From assembly GCA_016936015.1 (NCBI GenBank), contig JAFGPV010000196.1, positions 1 to 60,427 of the forward strand: a stretch of DNA of 60,427 nucleotides, in the 5' to 3' direction. The position numbers were made by a program, and so were the translations under genes. The notes beneath the pieces are model-generated. The model was not told the origin of the DNA. It was given only the letters and a program-made list of their open reading frames with translations, and ran no database searches. Source of the stretch: Pirellulales bacterium (lineage in GTDB: Bacteria; Planctomycetota; Planctomycetia; Pirellulales; Thermoguttaceae). Positions within the stretch are counted from its first letter, which is position 1. Each line of letters starts with the position of its first letter. Of the stretch, positions 1 to 8,858 are shown piece after piece.

Positions 1-1
1 T

Positions 2-2803
2 ACATTCATATCACGTGAAGGAATCATCTTATCGAATTCGCCCTTGCCGCGCCAGCCCAAACTGCCCAGAGTGCGCGATAGCCCTGCGGACAATCCGCCT
101 GACCCGAAAGCCCGGCCCGCGATCATCATCTCCAAGGAAACGACTTGCCTGACCGGACCGTTGCGGAAGGACGGTACGGTCGATTACGTCGAGGCGCTGG
201 ATCGGCTGTCCCGGCAGGGCGTGACGCCTGAGAACAACGCGGCCGTGCCCTTCTGGAAGGCGATGGGGCCGGCCGAGATCTTGCCACAATATCGGGAGGA
301 ATACTTCCGCCGAATCGGGATGCCCTCGTTGCCGGAGCAGGGAGATTACTACGTCAATCTCAAGGAGTTTTTGACGTCTCGCAAGCATGAGTTTAATCCG
401 AACTTCAGCGAGGCCATGCGGGAGATTAAGGCGGACGCCAACTTCGATGCCCTTTTAGAGCCGGCATTGAAGCGGCCGTGGTCGAAGCAGGAATATCCCC
501 GGCTGGCTGCGTGGCTGGCCGCCAATGAAAAGCCGCTGGCGCTGATCGCCGAGGCCTCCCGACGTCCGCGGCGCTACGATCCCTTGATCGGTGGGAAAAA
601 AACGCCGCTGATGATTGTGCCTTTCCCGGCCACGGCGGTGTTCTCTGAGCCAGGTAATCCGGCCCAAGCCCTGGTCGCCCGGGCCATGCTGCGGTTGGGT
701 GATGGGAAGGTGGACCTGGCTTGGGAGGACTCGTTGACCTGTCACCGGTTGGCCCGACTCGTCGGCCAAGGCTCGGCGCTGATTGATGCCTTAACGGCCT
801 ATCGTCTTGACGAACAGGCTTGCCAAAGCGACATCATTCTGTTGGAACATGCTCCGCTCACCTCGGCTCGGATTGCCAAGCTGCGGCAAGATATCGAGCG
901 TCTCCCGCCTTTGACTAAATTTGCCGACGTTATCGATTCCGCCGAACGGTTCACGTATCTGGACAATATCGCCATGGTTTCCAAAGAAGGAGTTCGCTCC
1001 TTGGCGGTCCTGGCAAGCATTGGGAATAACAAATCACTGAATCAGACCATTCATTTGCTGCTTTACTATGAAAAAAACACCCCGATCGATTGGAATATCG
1101 CGCTCCGCATGGGCAACGCCTTGTTCGATCGCATCGCGGCCGCCAACCGCCTGCCTGCCCGGACCCAACAGAAAGAAGCCCTGAAGAAGATTAAAACGGA
1201 TCTGGAAAAACTGAAGAGGACCGCCGCCGACACCGCCTCCTTAGAAAAATTAATCTGCAAAAATCCACGCCGGGTCCTTTCGGAACGGCTCGGACAAGTG
1301 TTCCTTGCCCTCTGGGGACCGCAGACGCTTGTTGATCTGAGCATTAAGCGTGTGGACGATACCATCATGCGACAGGAGCTTCAGAACCTGGCCTTTGCAC
1401 TGGCCGCTTTCCACGCGGATCATCACACTTATCCCGAAAAGCTTTCCGAGTTATCACCCTGCTACATCTCCTCGATTTCCCGGGATGTTTGCAACGACTC
1501 GGCTCTGCACTATCAGCGAAACCAGGACGGTTATCTGCTCTACAGCGTCGGAAACAACAGGAGAGACGACGGCGGCAAAACCTTCGAAGACCGGGTTGAT
1601 AACCTCTCCTGGTCGGAGATGAAGGAGCAGGGCCTCGATTGGGACGACCTAGCCGTTCGTATCCCCGTTCCAGAAATTAAAAGCAAGAAGCCGCCAAAGA
1701 AAAAGCAACCCTCAGCCGAGGATGCACTCCAGCTTGCAGACTTCTCGAAAACGGTCCGGCAATACGTGAAGGAACTGGATTACTCCGATCAGACCGCCAA
1801 GGACGTCGCCCAAATGGTCGTGCAATGGCACGATTGGCACACCGATCATCCACTCATCCTGAAAAGCATTCGACAGCTCGGCCGGGCCAAACGGGATTTT
1901 GCCGAGCATAAAATCGGTAAAGCGGAGATGGCGGAAACGGAACGAAAGATCGTCGACGACCTTTGTGAGAGCACCCAGTTCTTGTTTTTCTACAACATCG
2001 GGCACGCAAGCTTGACGGATGTCGTTCGAGATCAATTGGCCAACTGTTTCGGATATTCACAGCTCTTTTACGTTTTGGGCCGTTCCCTCGGTTTGTCCGT
2101 CCAGGTTATTTGGGTCGGCGAAACATATATCGGCTCGGCCCTACCGAACCAACGTCATACGGCCGGCCTTGTCGCATTAGCCGACGGCAAGGTGATGATG
2201 GTCGATTTGGCGAACAGGTCGGTCAGCGATCCGTTTTTCTTGAAAAAACAATACCGGCCCATCGGCGATTTCTGGGAGATTCGAGATCCGAAAAATCTCT
2301 TGGGACTCCATCCGTTCATCCAGGTCCTCGATAAAAACGGAATTCTCGCGTGTATGCTCTACAACAAGGCCACACGCACTATCGCGGCGGGAAAACTGGA
2401 TCACGTGATCGAGGACTACACTCAGGCCATCGAATTACACCCGAAATTCGCCGAGGCCTATTGCAACCGAGGTCTTGCTTATCAGAAATCGGGTGAAAAA
2501 GATAAAGCGCTGGCTGATTTCCGCAAGGCGATCGAGTTGAATCCGAAATTCTCCGCGGCGTATCAAGTCCAAGGCACATGCTATCTTGTCTCATCGCAAT
2601 TCGACCAGGCCATCGCCGATTTCACGAAGGCCTTGGAACTCAATCCGCAAGACGCCGGGGCGTTGTTCGCCCGGGGATTCGCCTACGCCCGCAAGGGAAA
2701 CAAGCAAGCGGCCAAAAACGACCTGAAAAAGGCCGCCGCAATCGACCCGACGATGAAAGACAAGGTGAAGGCGCTCGCGGATCAATACCAGATCGATCTT
2801 TAA
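2..2803 (+). CDS. Planctomycete TPR protein with transglutaminase-like domain (5' partial)
   Basis: The frame is open from base 2 to the TAA at 2803, so the true start is probably upstream of the window; the only in-window candidate near the edge is a TTG at 44 and no signal peptide is visible. Counting from that TTG, the first ~90 residues carry the planctomycete pattern DYVEALDRLSRQGVTPENNAA. Near residues 445-520 there is a pseudopilin-like stretch (FHADHHTYPEKLSEL, GYLLYSVGNN.RDDGG). Residues ~560-780 resemble a transglutaminase-like fold: NCFGYSQLFYVLGRSLGL gives the Cys, RHTAGL the His and MMVDLAN the Asp. The last ~120 residues are three TPR repeats (e.g. AYCNRGLAYQKSGEKDKALA). I infer a large protein-interaction or processing factor; the substrate is unknown. 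The gene converges on the galactokinase-like gene. Confidence 0.7.
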   Translation, partial: TFISREGIILSNSPLPRQPKLPRVRDSPADNPPDPKARPAIIISKETTCLTGPLRKDGTVDYVEALDRLSRQGVTPENNAAVPFWKAMGPAEILPQYREEYFRRIGMPSLPEQGDYYVNLKEFLTSRKHEFNPNFSEAMREIKADANFDALLEPALKRPWSKQEYPRLAAWLAANEKPLALIAEASRRPRRYDPLIGGKKTPLMIVPFPATAVFSEPGNPAQALVARAMLRLGDGKVDLAWEDSLTCHRLARLVGQGSALIDALTAYRLDEQACQSDIILLEHAPLTSARIAKLRQDIERLPPLTKFADVIDSAERFTYLDNIAMVSKEGVRSLAVLASIGNNKSLNQTIHLLLYYEKNTPIDWNIALRMGNALFDRIAAANRLPARTQQKEALKKIKTDLEKLKRTAADTASLEKLICKNPRRVLSERLGQVFLALWGPQTLVDLSIKRVDDTIMRQELQNLAFALAAFHADHHTYPEKLSELSPCYISSISRDVCNDSALHYQRNQDGYLLYSVGNNRRDDGGKTFEDRVDNLSWSEMKEQGLDWDDLAVRIPVPEIKSKKPPKKKQPSAEDALQLADFSKTVRQYVKELDYSDQTAKDVAQMVVQWHDWHTDHPLILKSIRQLGRAKRDFAEHKIGKAEMAETERKIVDDLCESTQFLFFYNIGHASLTDVVRDQLANCFGYSQLFYVLGRSLGLSVQVIWVGETYIGSALPNQRHTAGLVALADGKVMMVDLANRSVSDPFFLKKQYRPIGDFWEIRDPKNLLGLHPFIQVLDKNGILACMLYNKATRTIAAGKLDHVIEDYTQAIELHPKFAEAYCNRGLAYQKSGEKDKALADFRKAIELNPKFSAAYQVQGTCYLVSSQFDQAIADFTKALELNPQDAGALFARGFAYARKGNKQAAKNDLKKAAAIDPTMKDKVKALADQYQIDL

Positions 2804-2825
2804 AGAGTACTGCAAGGAACCGCAC

Positions 2826-2900
2826 GTTTAGCCCCGGCACTTGTGCCGGGCGTCAAGGAGGTTTCCCACGCACGCCCCGCACAAGTGCCGGGGCTAAACA
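2826..2900. repeat. Paired-palindrome element A, between convergent genes
   Basis: Two GC-rich half-elements face each other. The outer ends form a 19-bp inverted repeat, GTTTAGCCCCGGCACTTGT at 2826-2844 against its complement at 2881-2899. Each half also folds on itself (CCCGGCACTTGTGCCGGG). It fills the gap between the stop codons of the TPR protein and the galactokinase-like gene, so it could act as a bidirectional terminator, but there is no U-tract. Confidence 0.8.
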
Positions 2901-2919
2901 CTTTCGAATTTTCGTGTTC

Positions 2920-4284
2920 TCAATCGGGAACGATCCGGAACGCGGCGGGGCCGGGGGCGGTGAGGAAGAATTCGCTGCGGGCGGCCGGTTCGGGGAAGGC
3001 GGAACGGTAGGCCTCGGACCAGGCGGCCAGCAGCGGCCGGGCCTGCATTTCCTCGACCAACGCCCAGACGCTGCCGCCGAAACCGGCGCCGAAGGCCGAT
3101 GCGGCCGACGCGCCGAGCTTTCGGGCTTCGGCCGCCAGAAACATGGTCTCCGGGATCTGATTCTTCAGCAACGTCTCCGCCGCCCGCTGCGAGGCGTCGA
3201 CCTGCCGGCCGAATTCGGCCGGATCGCCCTGCTGCAGGGCCTCGCAGGCCGCGGGAATGACCGTTTCATTCTCGGCGACGAAGTGCTCCAAGCGGTCCTG
3301 CAAAGCAGCGGCTTCAGTGGAGGGTAGTTTTGCAGTGATCTCCCGCAGGCGATCGGCCGCGTCGGGCGATTGTTCCAGCACGGCCTTTAAATGCGGCGTC
3401 GATTGTCCGGTCTCCGACCGCCAGAGTTCCGCCAAGCGGGAGGCCAGCCGCGAGGCCTGATTGTACTTTTCCATCGCCTGACCGGTCTTCTCGGCCACCA
3501 CGCCGCTGGAGGCGATCGCAAACACACAGCCGGCCGGGCAGGGCAGCGTGGCCTCTTTGCGCGTGGGGCAATAAGAAAACCGGCTCAGCCGGCCCGGCTG
3601 GGCGCAGAGCATCGCCGTGTGATCCTCGCTCCCGCCGAAGGTCCCCACGCCGCGGTCGCCCGTCAACGCGCCGTAGCTCTGGCCGTTTTCCACCGTGCCC
3701 AGATACTCCGCCAGCCGTAAGGGATCTTCAAGTACCGCGGGAAATTCCGCTTGCTCGTACAAACGGTTCACTTCCGCCAGGGCGAAGAACGTGGCCACCA
3801 TCAGGGCGCTCGAGCTGCTCATGCCCGCCGCGATGGGCAGGTCGCTGCAAAAGGCGATCTCCGCCCCCTTGCGCAGTCCGGAAAAATTTCGGCACAGCCG
3901 CCGGGCCACCGTCATCGGATAGTTCGTCCACGAACCGATGGGCGGGATCAGATCGGGACGCAGGAGAAACTCGATCGTCTCGCCCACGGCGGCGTCGGTC
4001 ATGCGGACGGTGGCATCGTCTCGGGCCGCCAGGGCCAGGCAGAATCCCCGCTCCGCGGCCGCCACCAGGCTGCTTCCGCCGGCGTAGTCGGTATGCTTGC
4101 CGAGGACCTCGATCCGCCCCGGCACGAAAAAACCGCAGACCGGAGGGGCCGGCAGCGCCGCGGCAACCTGGGCGAATAACTCGGCCTTCGCCCGGCAGGC
4201 CGCCGGGCGGAGTCCCGACGCGGCCAGGACCTCGGTCGATCGGTCAGCGTCGGTGAAACTGCCGGGGCAACGGAACGTGTTCAT
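2920..4284 (-). CDS. Galactokinase-like GHMP kinase
   Basis: GHMP-superfamily sugar kinase, predicted to phosphorylate galactose or a related sugar at C1 using ATP (454 aa). Visible motifs are PGRIEVLGKHTDYAGG (residues 55-70, the galactokinase sugar-binding signature with E changed to K), the phosphate-binding loop PIAAGMSSSSA (150-160), GGSEDHTAM in the usual catalytic-Asp region, and GAGFGGSVWAL near the C-terminus. The start is the ATG at 4284 because AGGAGG lies 5 nt upstream of it; a GTG 15 nt further out has no such site. It is divergent from the GNAT gene across 101 bp. Substrate is uncertain: no other Leloir-pathway gene is in view. Confidence 0.8.
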   Translation of the reverse strand: MNTFRCPGSFTDADRSTEVLAASGLRPAACRAKAELFAQVAAALPAPPVCGFFVPGRIEVLGKHTDYAGGSSLVAAAERGFCLALAARDDATVRMTDAAVGETIEFLLRPDLIPPIGSWTNYPMTVARRLCRNFSGLRKGAEIAFCSDLPIAAGMSSSSALMVATFFALAEVNRLYEQAEFPAVLEDPLRLAEYLGTVENGQSYGALTGDRGVGTFGGSEDHTAMLCAQPGRLSRFSYCPTRKEATLPCPAGCVFAIASSGVVAEKTGQAMEKYNQASRLASRLAELWRSETGQSTPHLKAVLEQSPDAADRLREITAKLPSTEAAALQDRLEHFVAENETVIPAACEALQQGDPAEFGRQVDASQRAAETLLKNQIPETMFLAAEARKLGASAASAFGAGFGGSVWALVEEMQARPLLAAWSEAYRSAFPEPAARSEFFLTAPGPAAFRIVPD

Positions 4285-4385
4285 GGAGACCTCCTGCACT
4301 GAAAGCGTGGGGACTGGTTCCTCGGGTCTTCAACCGTTACAATCGAGCTTCTTTCCAGCGAAGACCAAAGGTCTCCGGCGCCTCC

Positions 4386-5645
4386 ATGCACGATACCGCC
4401 AATTCCGTCCTAGTTCAAGAAGTGAGCGTCGCTCCTCCGGGCGCTTCCGCGCGTTTCGAGGGGCTGATGTTCACCGGATCGGGGCGGGAGGTCGTCGAGC
4501 GGATCGGTCGGGAGACCTCCCAAAACGGCGCGGCCGTGCTCGATGCGATCGTCCGGCAATTGCTGGTCAAGAAAGGCGCCGACTGGACCAACGTCATCTT
4601 GAGCGAGTACCTGGAGTTGTACGACGATTCCGCCGGCACGTTTGCGCTGGTTTGGGACCGGTCCGCGCGGCGCTTGGCCGCCCATGGCAGTGCGTTCTCG
4701 TCGAAGGCGCATCCGGCTGCCGCACTGGTCGCCCATATCCGCACCGACGAATCCTGCCAGGGTCTCGGACTGGGCACCCTCGTGACCGAAGCGGTCACGC
4801 GGGCGGCCTTCCGGCAGGGGGCTCAGGTCGTGGTGTTGGGGACCGACGATAAACGCCATCGCCTCCGGGAGGGCGAAAAAGCCGCCTTCGGCCTGTACGC
4901 CAAGCTGGGCTACGCCATTCTCGCCGAGCGGGTATTGTCCGATACCGTCGAGTGGCTGATGATCGTCGATCCGCCGATCTTCGAGCGGTGTCAACGCGAG
5001 AAACAGTCCGCCGGGATGCGGTTTCCCCCGACCGCCTCGCCGGACGTTCGGGCGATGCAGCACGACCTCGTCGAAGAGGTCCGCGGGCGATTCAGCCAGG
5101 AATTGACCGGCGGGCGGACCTCGCCGGTGGGGCTGGGCGACCTGGCCAACCTCTTTCTGCTGTTGAATCTCTGCCCGGCGGAAGATTTCCAGGCCAAGCT
5201 GACCGCCTGGGGAGTCCACCTCGGCCCCGAGCTGGAACGCTGCTACACGGTCAACGTCCGGGCGGCGATGGCCGACTGCGACCGGCTGGAAGAGGCCTCG
5301 CTGGCCCTGCGGGACGGGCAGGGATTGATCCTGGCGGTCTGTGCGGCCCGGCGGGCCCTGCCGTTTACCCGGAACACGATGGAGATCGACTTCTACTGCT
5401 TGCCGCGTTTTTTCGCCGCCAATCAGGCGGCCGTGGCGGCATTGGTCGAGGCGGCCCTGACGCGCATCGGGCAGTCCGCCGTCCGGCCCCGACCGTGCCG
5501 GGTCGTGTTTTCGGGAGTGGACGCGGAGAAGGTCCGGCTGTTTAAGGATTTGGGATTTGCCCCGACCGGCAACACGTTTCCGTACTTTTCCGGCGAAGGA
5601 AAACCGGCTTTCCAGGCCCAGGAGTGGGAGAAGAACTTATCATAA
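4386..5645 (+). CDS. GNAT-type acetyltransferase, probably two-domain
   Basis: 419-aa cytosolic protein. The acetyl-CoA-binding motif A of GNAT enzymes is at residues ~115-165: VAHIRTDESCQGLGLGTLV, with the Q-x-x-G-x-G-like loop, then a C-terminal part FGLYAKLGYAIL. The second half (~200-419) is not recognised, but its end (RLFKDLGFAPTGNTFPYF) has the feel of a degenerate second GNAT beta-bulge region. The ATG at 4386 has no strong Shine-Dalgarno site. The stop codon overlaps palindromic element B. The acceptor molecule cannot be predicted. Confidence 0.7.
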   Translation: MHDTANSVLVQEVSVAPPGASARFEGLMFTGSGREVVERIGRETSQNGAAVLDAIVRQLLVKKGADWTNVILSEYLELYDDSAGTFALVWDRSARRLAAHGSAFSSKAHPAAALVAHIRTDESCQGLGLGTLVTEAVTRAAFRQGAQVVVLGTDDKRHRLREGEKAAFGLYAKLGYAILAERVLSDTVEWLMIVDPPIFERCQREKQSAGMRFPPTASPDVRAMQHDLVEEVRGRFSQELTGGRTSPVGLGDLANLFLLLNLCPAEDFQAKLTAWGVHLGPELERCYTVNVRAAMADCDRLEEASLALRDGQGLILAVCAARRALPFTRNTMEIDFYCLPRFFAANQAAVAALVEAALTRIGQSAVRPRPCRVVFSGVDAEKVRLFKDLGFAPTGNTFPYFSGEGKPAFQAQEWEKNLS

Positions 5646-5706
5646 AGCCGCGACCGTTGGTCGCGCCAATATCAAACCGTCAATCGCGACCGCCGGTCGC
5701 GGTTTT
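5643..5706. repeat. Paired-palindrome element B
   Basis: The arms AAAGCCGCGACC (5644-5655) and GGTCGCGGTTTT (5695-5706) are near-complementary, and each half contains an inner palindrome (CGCGACCGTTGGTCGCG). It is the same family as element K near 23,840, which begins with the same CATAAAGCCGCGACCGTTGGTCGCG-type half. It overlaps the stop of the upstream gene and ends 28 bp before the next start. Confidence 0.8.
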
Positions 5707-5733
5707 CTGTTTAGACCAGCGGAGAAATTCGCC

Positions 5734-6648
5734 GTGAAACCGAATCGACTATGGCTTTTCTACGCGATGCTGACCGTGGCGTCGTGGGGCGTATGGGGGG
5801 CGTACATCGACTATCCGGCGCAGCAGACACCTCCCTTCCCGGAGACGCTGGGCTACGTGGTCTGGGCGCTGGTCATGATTCCGCCCTCCCTGCTGGCCCT
5901 GGCGATCGTCGGCTGGAAACTGGAGTACGACGTCAAGTCGGTCGTGTTCGGTTGCGTGCTAGGTTTGCTCGGCGCCAGCGGCCAGTTGATTTTGTTCAAG
6001 ACCTTGCGGCTGGCCCCCGCCTACCTGGTCTTTCCCTACATCGCCCTTTCGCCGGTGGTGACGATCGTCTTGGCCCTGATCTTCGCCGGGGAGCGCACTA
6101 CGGCAAAAGGATGGATCGGCATCGCGCTGGCCGTCGTCGCCGGCGTCCTCTTGGCCTACCAGCCGCCGAAAGGCGAAGCGCAAGGCCTCCTCTGGGTCCT
6201 GCTGGCCTCCCTGGTGCTCCTGGCCTGGGGCGTCCAGGGATTCATCATCTCTTACGCCAATCGGACGATGAAGGCCGAGAGCATTTTCTTCTACATGATG
6301 CTGACGGGCTTGTTCCTCATCCCGGCGGCGCTGTCCATGACCGACTGGACGCACTTCCGCACGGCGATCAATTGGGGATTTACGGGACCGTATCTGACGG
6401 CCATGATTCAGATCCTCAACGCGGTCGGCGCGCTGTTGCTGGTCTACGCCTATCGCTACGGCAAGGCCATGATCGTTTCGCCGTTGACCAACGCCGGCGC
6501 CCCGGTCGTCACCGCCGTCATCTCGCTCCTCATGGCGTGGCAGGCCCATGAACTCGTGTGGTCGTCCGCCAAGACGGTCAACGCCGTAGGCATCGTCGCC
6601 GCCGTCGCCGCCGCCGTACTCATGGCGATTGAAGGGGAGAAGGGATAG
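5734..6648 (+). CDS. DMT-superfamily (EamA-like) membrane transporter
   Basis: 304-aa integral membrane protein with about ten hydrophobic helices arranged as an internal duplication, typical of drug/metabolite transporters. Characteristic segments are ASGQLILFKTLRLAPAYLVFPY at the end of the first half and NAVGALLLVYAYRYGKAMIVSPL in the second, each followed by a helix that would carry the EamA fold. The GTG at 5734 is chosen because the first helix (LWLFYAMLTVASWGVWGAY) starts right after it and GGAGA lies upstream; an upstream extension would run through palindromic element B. The solute is unknown. Confidence 0.75.
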   Translation: MKPNRLWLFYAMLTVASWGVWGAYIDYPAQQTPPFPETLGYVVWALVMIPPSLLALAIVGWKLEYDVKSVVFGCVLGLLGASGQLILFKTLRLAPAYLVFPYIALSPVVTIVLALIFAGERTTAKGWIGIALAVVAGVLLAYQPPKGEAQGLLWVLLASLVLLAWGVQGFIISYANRTMKAESIFFYMMLTGLFLIPAALSMTDWTHFRTAINWGFTGPYLTAMIQILNAVGALLLVYAYRYGKAMIVSPLTNAGAPVVTAVISLLMAWQAHELVWSSAKTVNAVGIVAAVAAAVLMAIEGEKG

Positions 6649-6650
6649 CC

Positions 6651-6712
6651 GTTTAGCCCGGCCGCTTGCGGCCGGCGTATAGGACGGGTTGCCAACCTGT
6701 CCCATGGCGGAC
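6651..6712. repeat. Composite palindromic element C
   Basis: Starts with a GTTTAGCCCGGCCGC-type half, like element A, and continues into GGACGGGTTGCCAACCTGTCC, a hairpin nearly identical to element D at 7,678. It lies between convergent stops, so a terminator role is possible. It looks like a fusion of halves from two element families. Confidence 0.7.
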
Positions 6713-6731
6713 TGACACGCCCCGGCTCTGA

Positions 6732-7604
6732 TCATTCCGCCGATGTTTTGCCCGTACCGGACAAAGCGGGCGGGTGAATTTCCTTCCGCCATCCTTGCGG
6801 CAGAATGACGTCCATCGGTTCCTTCTCTGTTTCGAATGTGTTCCTTGCCGTGTCATAAAACATGTACGAGCATGAATTCTTCCCACCCGGAAAGACGATT
6901 CTCAGCGCCTGGGGCGTCATCGTGCTCTCTTCCAGAATGAGCACCATCTTCCCGAAAAACGAAGCGAACTTCCGCAGCCGAGGGTACATCTCGATCCAAA
7001 TTTGATCCCGGCGGTCGCCGGGGGTGACGAGCCGGAGATAATAGTTGCGTTGGAGCGTTTCCGCTTCGATCGTCAGGAGATAACATTGTGGAAAAAAACA
7101 ACGCATCAGGGACGTGCCCTGAGATTCAGAAAGAAAGGGATACTCGTGCAGGCACTGATTGGTAGCATCGAAAAAATACACCCTTTTACCGTCGCAAAGA
7201 ATGCGTTCCGCCCGGATTTTTTCAATCGGTACGACTTTACTATCACCGTTGTCTCCCGGCTGATCGGTATAAAGGGTTTGATATTTCCATTGATTCGGCA
7301 CGGCGTTTTTCAAGATGCCGTAATCCACGTGGACGGGCTGGTTTTTCCCCTCTTTTAATGATGCCAATGTCGGTAAGTATTCCCAACGTTTAAACTTGCA
7401 CTCGAAGCTCGTGATCTTCCGGCACGCTTTTTCCCAGTCTTTTAATACCCGATTCAGCCGGCCTTCCTCCTTGGGTTCGAGTTGGAACGGCGCAGCGCAT
7501 AACTTGTCGTCATCCGAAGCGGAGTAAATCCAGGGAAAAAGAGCTGCCTCAAGATTGCCTGCCCACCACCCCGTCAGGATTAGCACAAGAAATAACCGGT
7601 GCAT
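6732..7604 (-). CDS. Secreted protein, TIGR03009-like (paralogue 1)
   Basis: 290-aa protein starting with a signal peptide (MHRLFLVLILTGWWAGNLEA). The ATG at 7604 is chosen because GGGGAGGA lies about 6 nt upstream. The mature protein has EEGRLNRVLKDWEKACRKIT, then FECKFKRWEYLPTL, HVDYGILKNAVPNQWKYQ and DQIWIEMYPRLR, which align by eye with the next gene throughout. The pair resembles the planctomycete-specific TIGR03009 proteins. The length and all-beta look recall LolA-type lipoprotein carriers, but that is only an inference. Function unknown. Confidence 0.75.
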   Translation of the reverse strand: MHRLFLVLILTGWWAGNLEAALFPWIYSASDDDKLCAAPFQLEPKEEGRLNRVLKDWEKACRKITSFECKFKRWEYLPTLASLKEGKNQPVHVDYGILKNAVPNQWKYQTLYTDQPGDNGDSKVVPIEKIRAERILCDGKRVYFFDATNQCLHEYPFLSESQGTSLMRCFFPQCYLLTIEAETLQRNYYLRLVTPGDRRDQIWIEMYPRLRKFASFFGKMVLILEESTMTPQALRIVFPGGKNSCSYMFYDTARNTFETEKEPMDVILPQGWRKEIHPPALSGTGKTSAE

Positions 7605-7676
7605 CCCGGATCCTCCCCGTTTCAATTGGTTAATAGACCATTCGTCCCGTTTTGCGGCCGGCGGTACGGCGATATA

Positions 7677-7702
7677 GTAGGACAGGTTGCCAACCTGTCC
7701 TA
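7677..7702. repeat. Palindrome D between the two paralogues
   Basis: Perfect 12-bp arms TAGGACAGGTTG and CAACCTGTCCTA around one central base (7678-7702). It closely resembles the second half of element C. It lies just 3' of paralogue 2 and could terminate it. Confidence 0.8.
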
Positions 7703-7710
7703 CGGCGGGT

Positions 7711-8670
7711 CTACCGTAATCCCGGCGGCGGCTGGGGGGCGTTGGCTGATTGCGCGGGGTGGACCACCTGGTCCCAGCCTCGCGGCAGGCACGCCTGGAA
7801 GGGATTGCTCTTAATGATCCGCAACGGATCGTTGACGGTCACGTCGTAAAATTGATACGACGCCCAGTTCTTCTCGCCGGGATAGACCATCCGCAGCGCC
7901 AGCGGCCTCAATTTCGGCGTTTCGAGGATCAGCAGGCAGAACGTAAAATTGGCCGCTTCTTCCTGGTAGCGGGGATGGGCCTCGATCCAGATCTGGTTTT
8001 TCTTGTCGGGGGGAGGCGTGACGATCCGCATCCAATAGCGCTGCCGGAGCTTCTTCGCGTCGGCGCCGAAGATGAACGGCAGCGGGCTGTTGACGATCTC
8101 CTTGCCCTGCAATTCCGGCGGTAGGGGATAGTCGTGCCGGATCCCGGCTTTCTCGCCGGAATCGGAGGGTTTCCGCGGCTCGTATTTATACACCGCCTTG
8201 CCGTCGCAGATGTAGAGTTCCGCCCGATTCTCTTCGATCGACACGATTTCCGTCTTCCCGTCGGCCTCCTTCTGATCGGTATAGAGAATCTGGTATCTCC
8301 CCTTATCCGGCGCGGCGTAATTGATGACGCCGTAATCGACGTGGGCGGGCTTCTCCGCTTCCTCTCTCGTCCGTGCCAGATCGGGGTAGTATTCCCAACG
8401 CTTGAATTTGCAGTCGAAGGTGGAAATCTTCTGACCCTCCTTCTCCCAGGCGGTTAAGACCTGATCGAGCCGGGCTTCCTCCTCGGGAGTCAGCCGGAAG
8501 GTCGGCTGGGGCGGAAGGACCTGCCGGGCGGCGTTCGGCGGTGCGGGGCGACGCTGGAGCGTGGGCCCCGCCGCGTAAACGGGCTGATCGGGCTGTGCCG
8601 GGGCGTTTTGCGCCCAAACCGCCCCTCCCAGGCAGACGAATACGGTAAGCGTCAGAAGCAAGCGTGGCAT
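7711..8670 (-). CDS. Secreted protein, TIGR03009-like (paralogue 2)
   Basis: 319 aa. The start ATG at 8670 has GGGAGGGA upstream and opens a signal peptide (MPRLLLTLTVFVCLGGAVWA). A Pro/Ala/Gln-rich linker (~20-55) precedes LTPEEEARLDQVLTAWEKEG, FDCKFKRWEYYPDL, HVDYGVINYAAPDKGRYQIL and NQIWIEAHPRYQEEAANF. The conserved CKFKRWEYxP, HVDYG and IWIE motifs are shared with the neighbouring gene, so the two are tandem duplicates. Likely periplasmic; role unknown. Confidence 0.78.
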   Translation of the reverse strand: MPRLLLTLTVFVCLGGAVWAQNAPAQPDQPVYAAGPTLQRRPAPPNAARQVLPPQPTFRLTPEEEARLDQVLTAWEKEGQKISTFDCKFKRWEYYPDLARTREEAEKPAHVDYGVINYAAPDKGRYQILYTDQKEADGKTEIVSIEENRAELYICDGKAVYKYEPRKPSDSGEKAGIRHDYPLPPELQGKEIVNSPLPFIFGADAKKLRQRYWMRIVTPPPDKKNQIWIEAHPRYQEEAANFTFCLLILETPKLRPLALRMVYPGEKNWASYQFYDVTVNDPLRIIKSNPFQACLPRGWDQVVHPAQSANAPQPPPGLR

Positions 8671-8858
8671 CGGATTCCCTCCCGATTTTGAAAAATCCTT
8701 TTTCATTCCGGTCGGCGGCCGGTTTACTGGCATACCACACCAATTAGTGGTATATTTAAAGCCCAAGGTCATACAAGCCGGCCGATAAGCGGAGGGAATT
8801 GTATCAAAAAGGCACAGTTCTCCCTATACCGATTTTCATGGTTCCCGGAGCGTATCCC

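Noticed and set aside
34-45. GAATTCGCCCTT, identical to the cloning-site flank of common TA-cloning vectors
   Set aside because: Only 12-13 bases match and the flanks do not resemble vector I know; the open frame continues through it, so chance is the simpler explanation.
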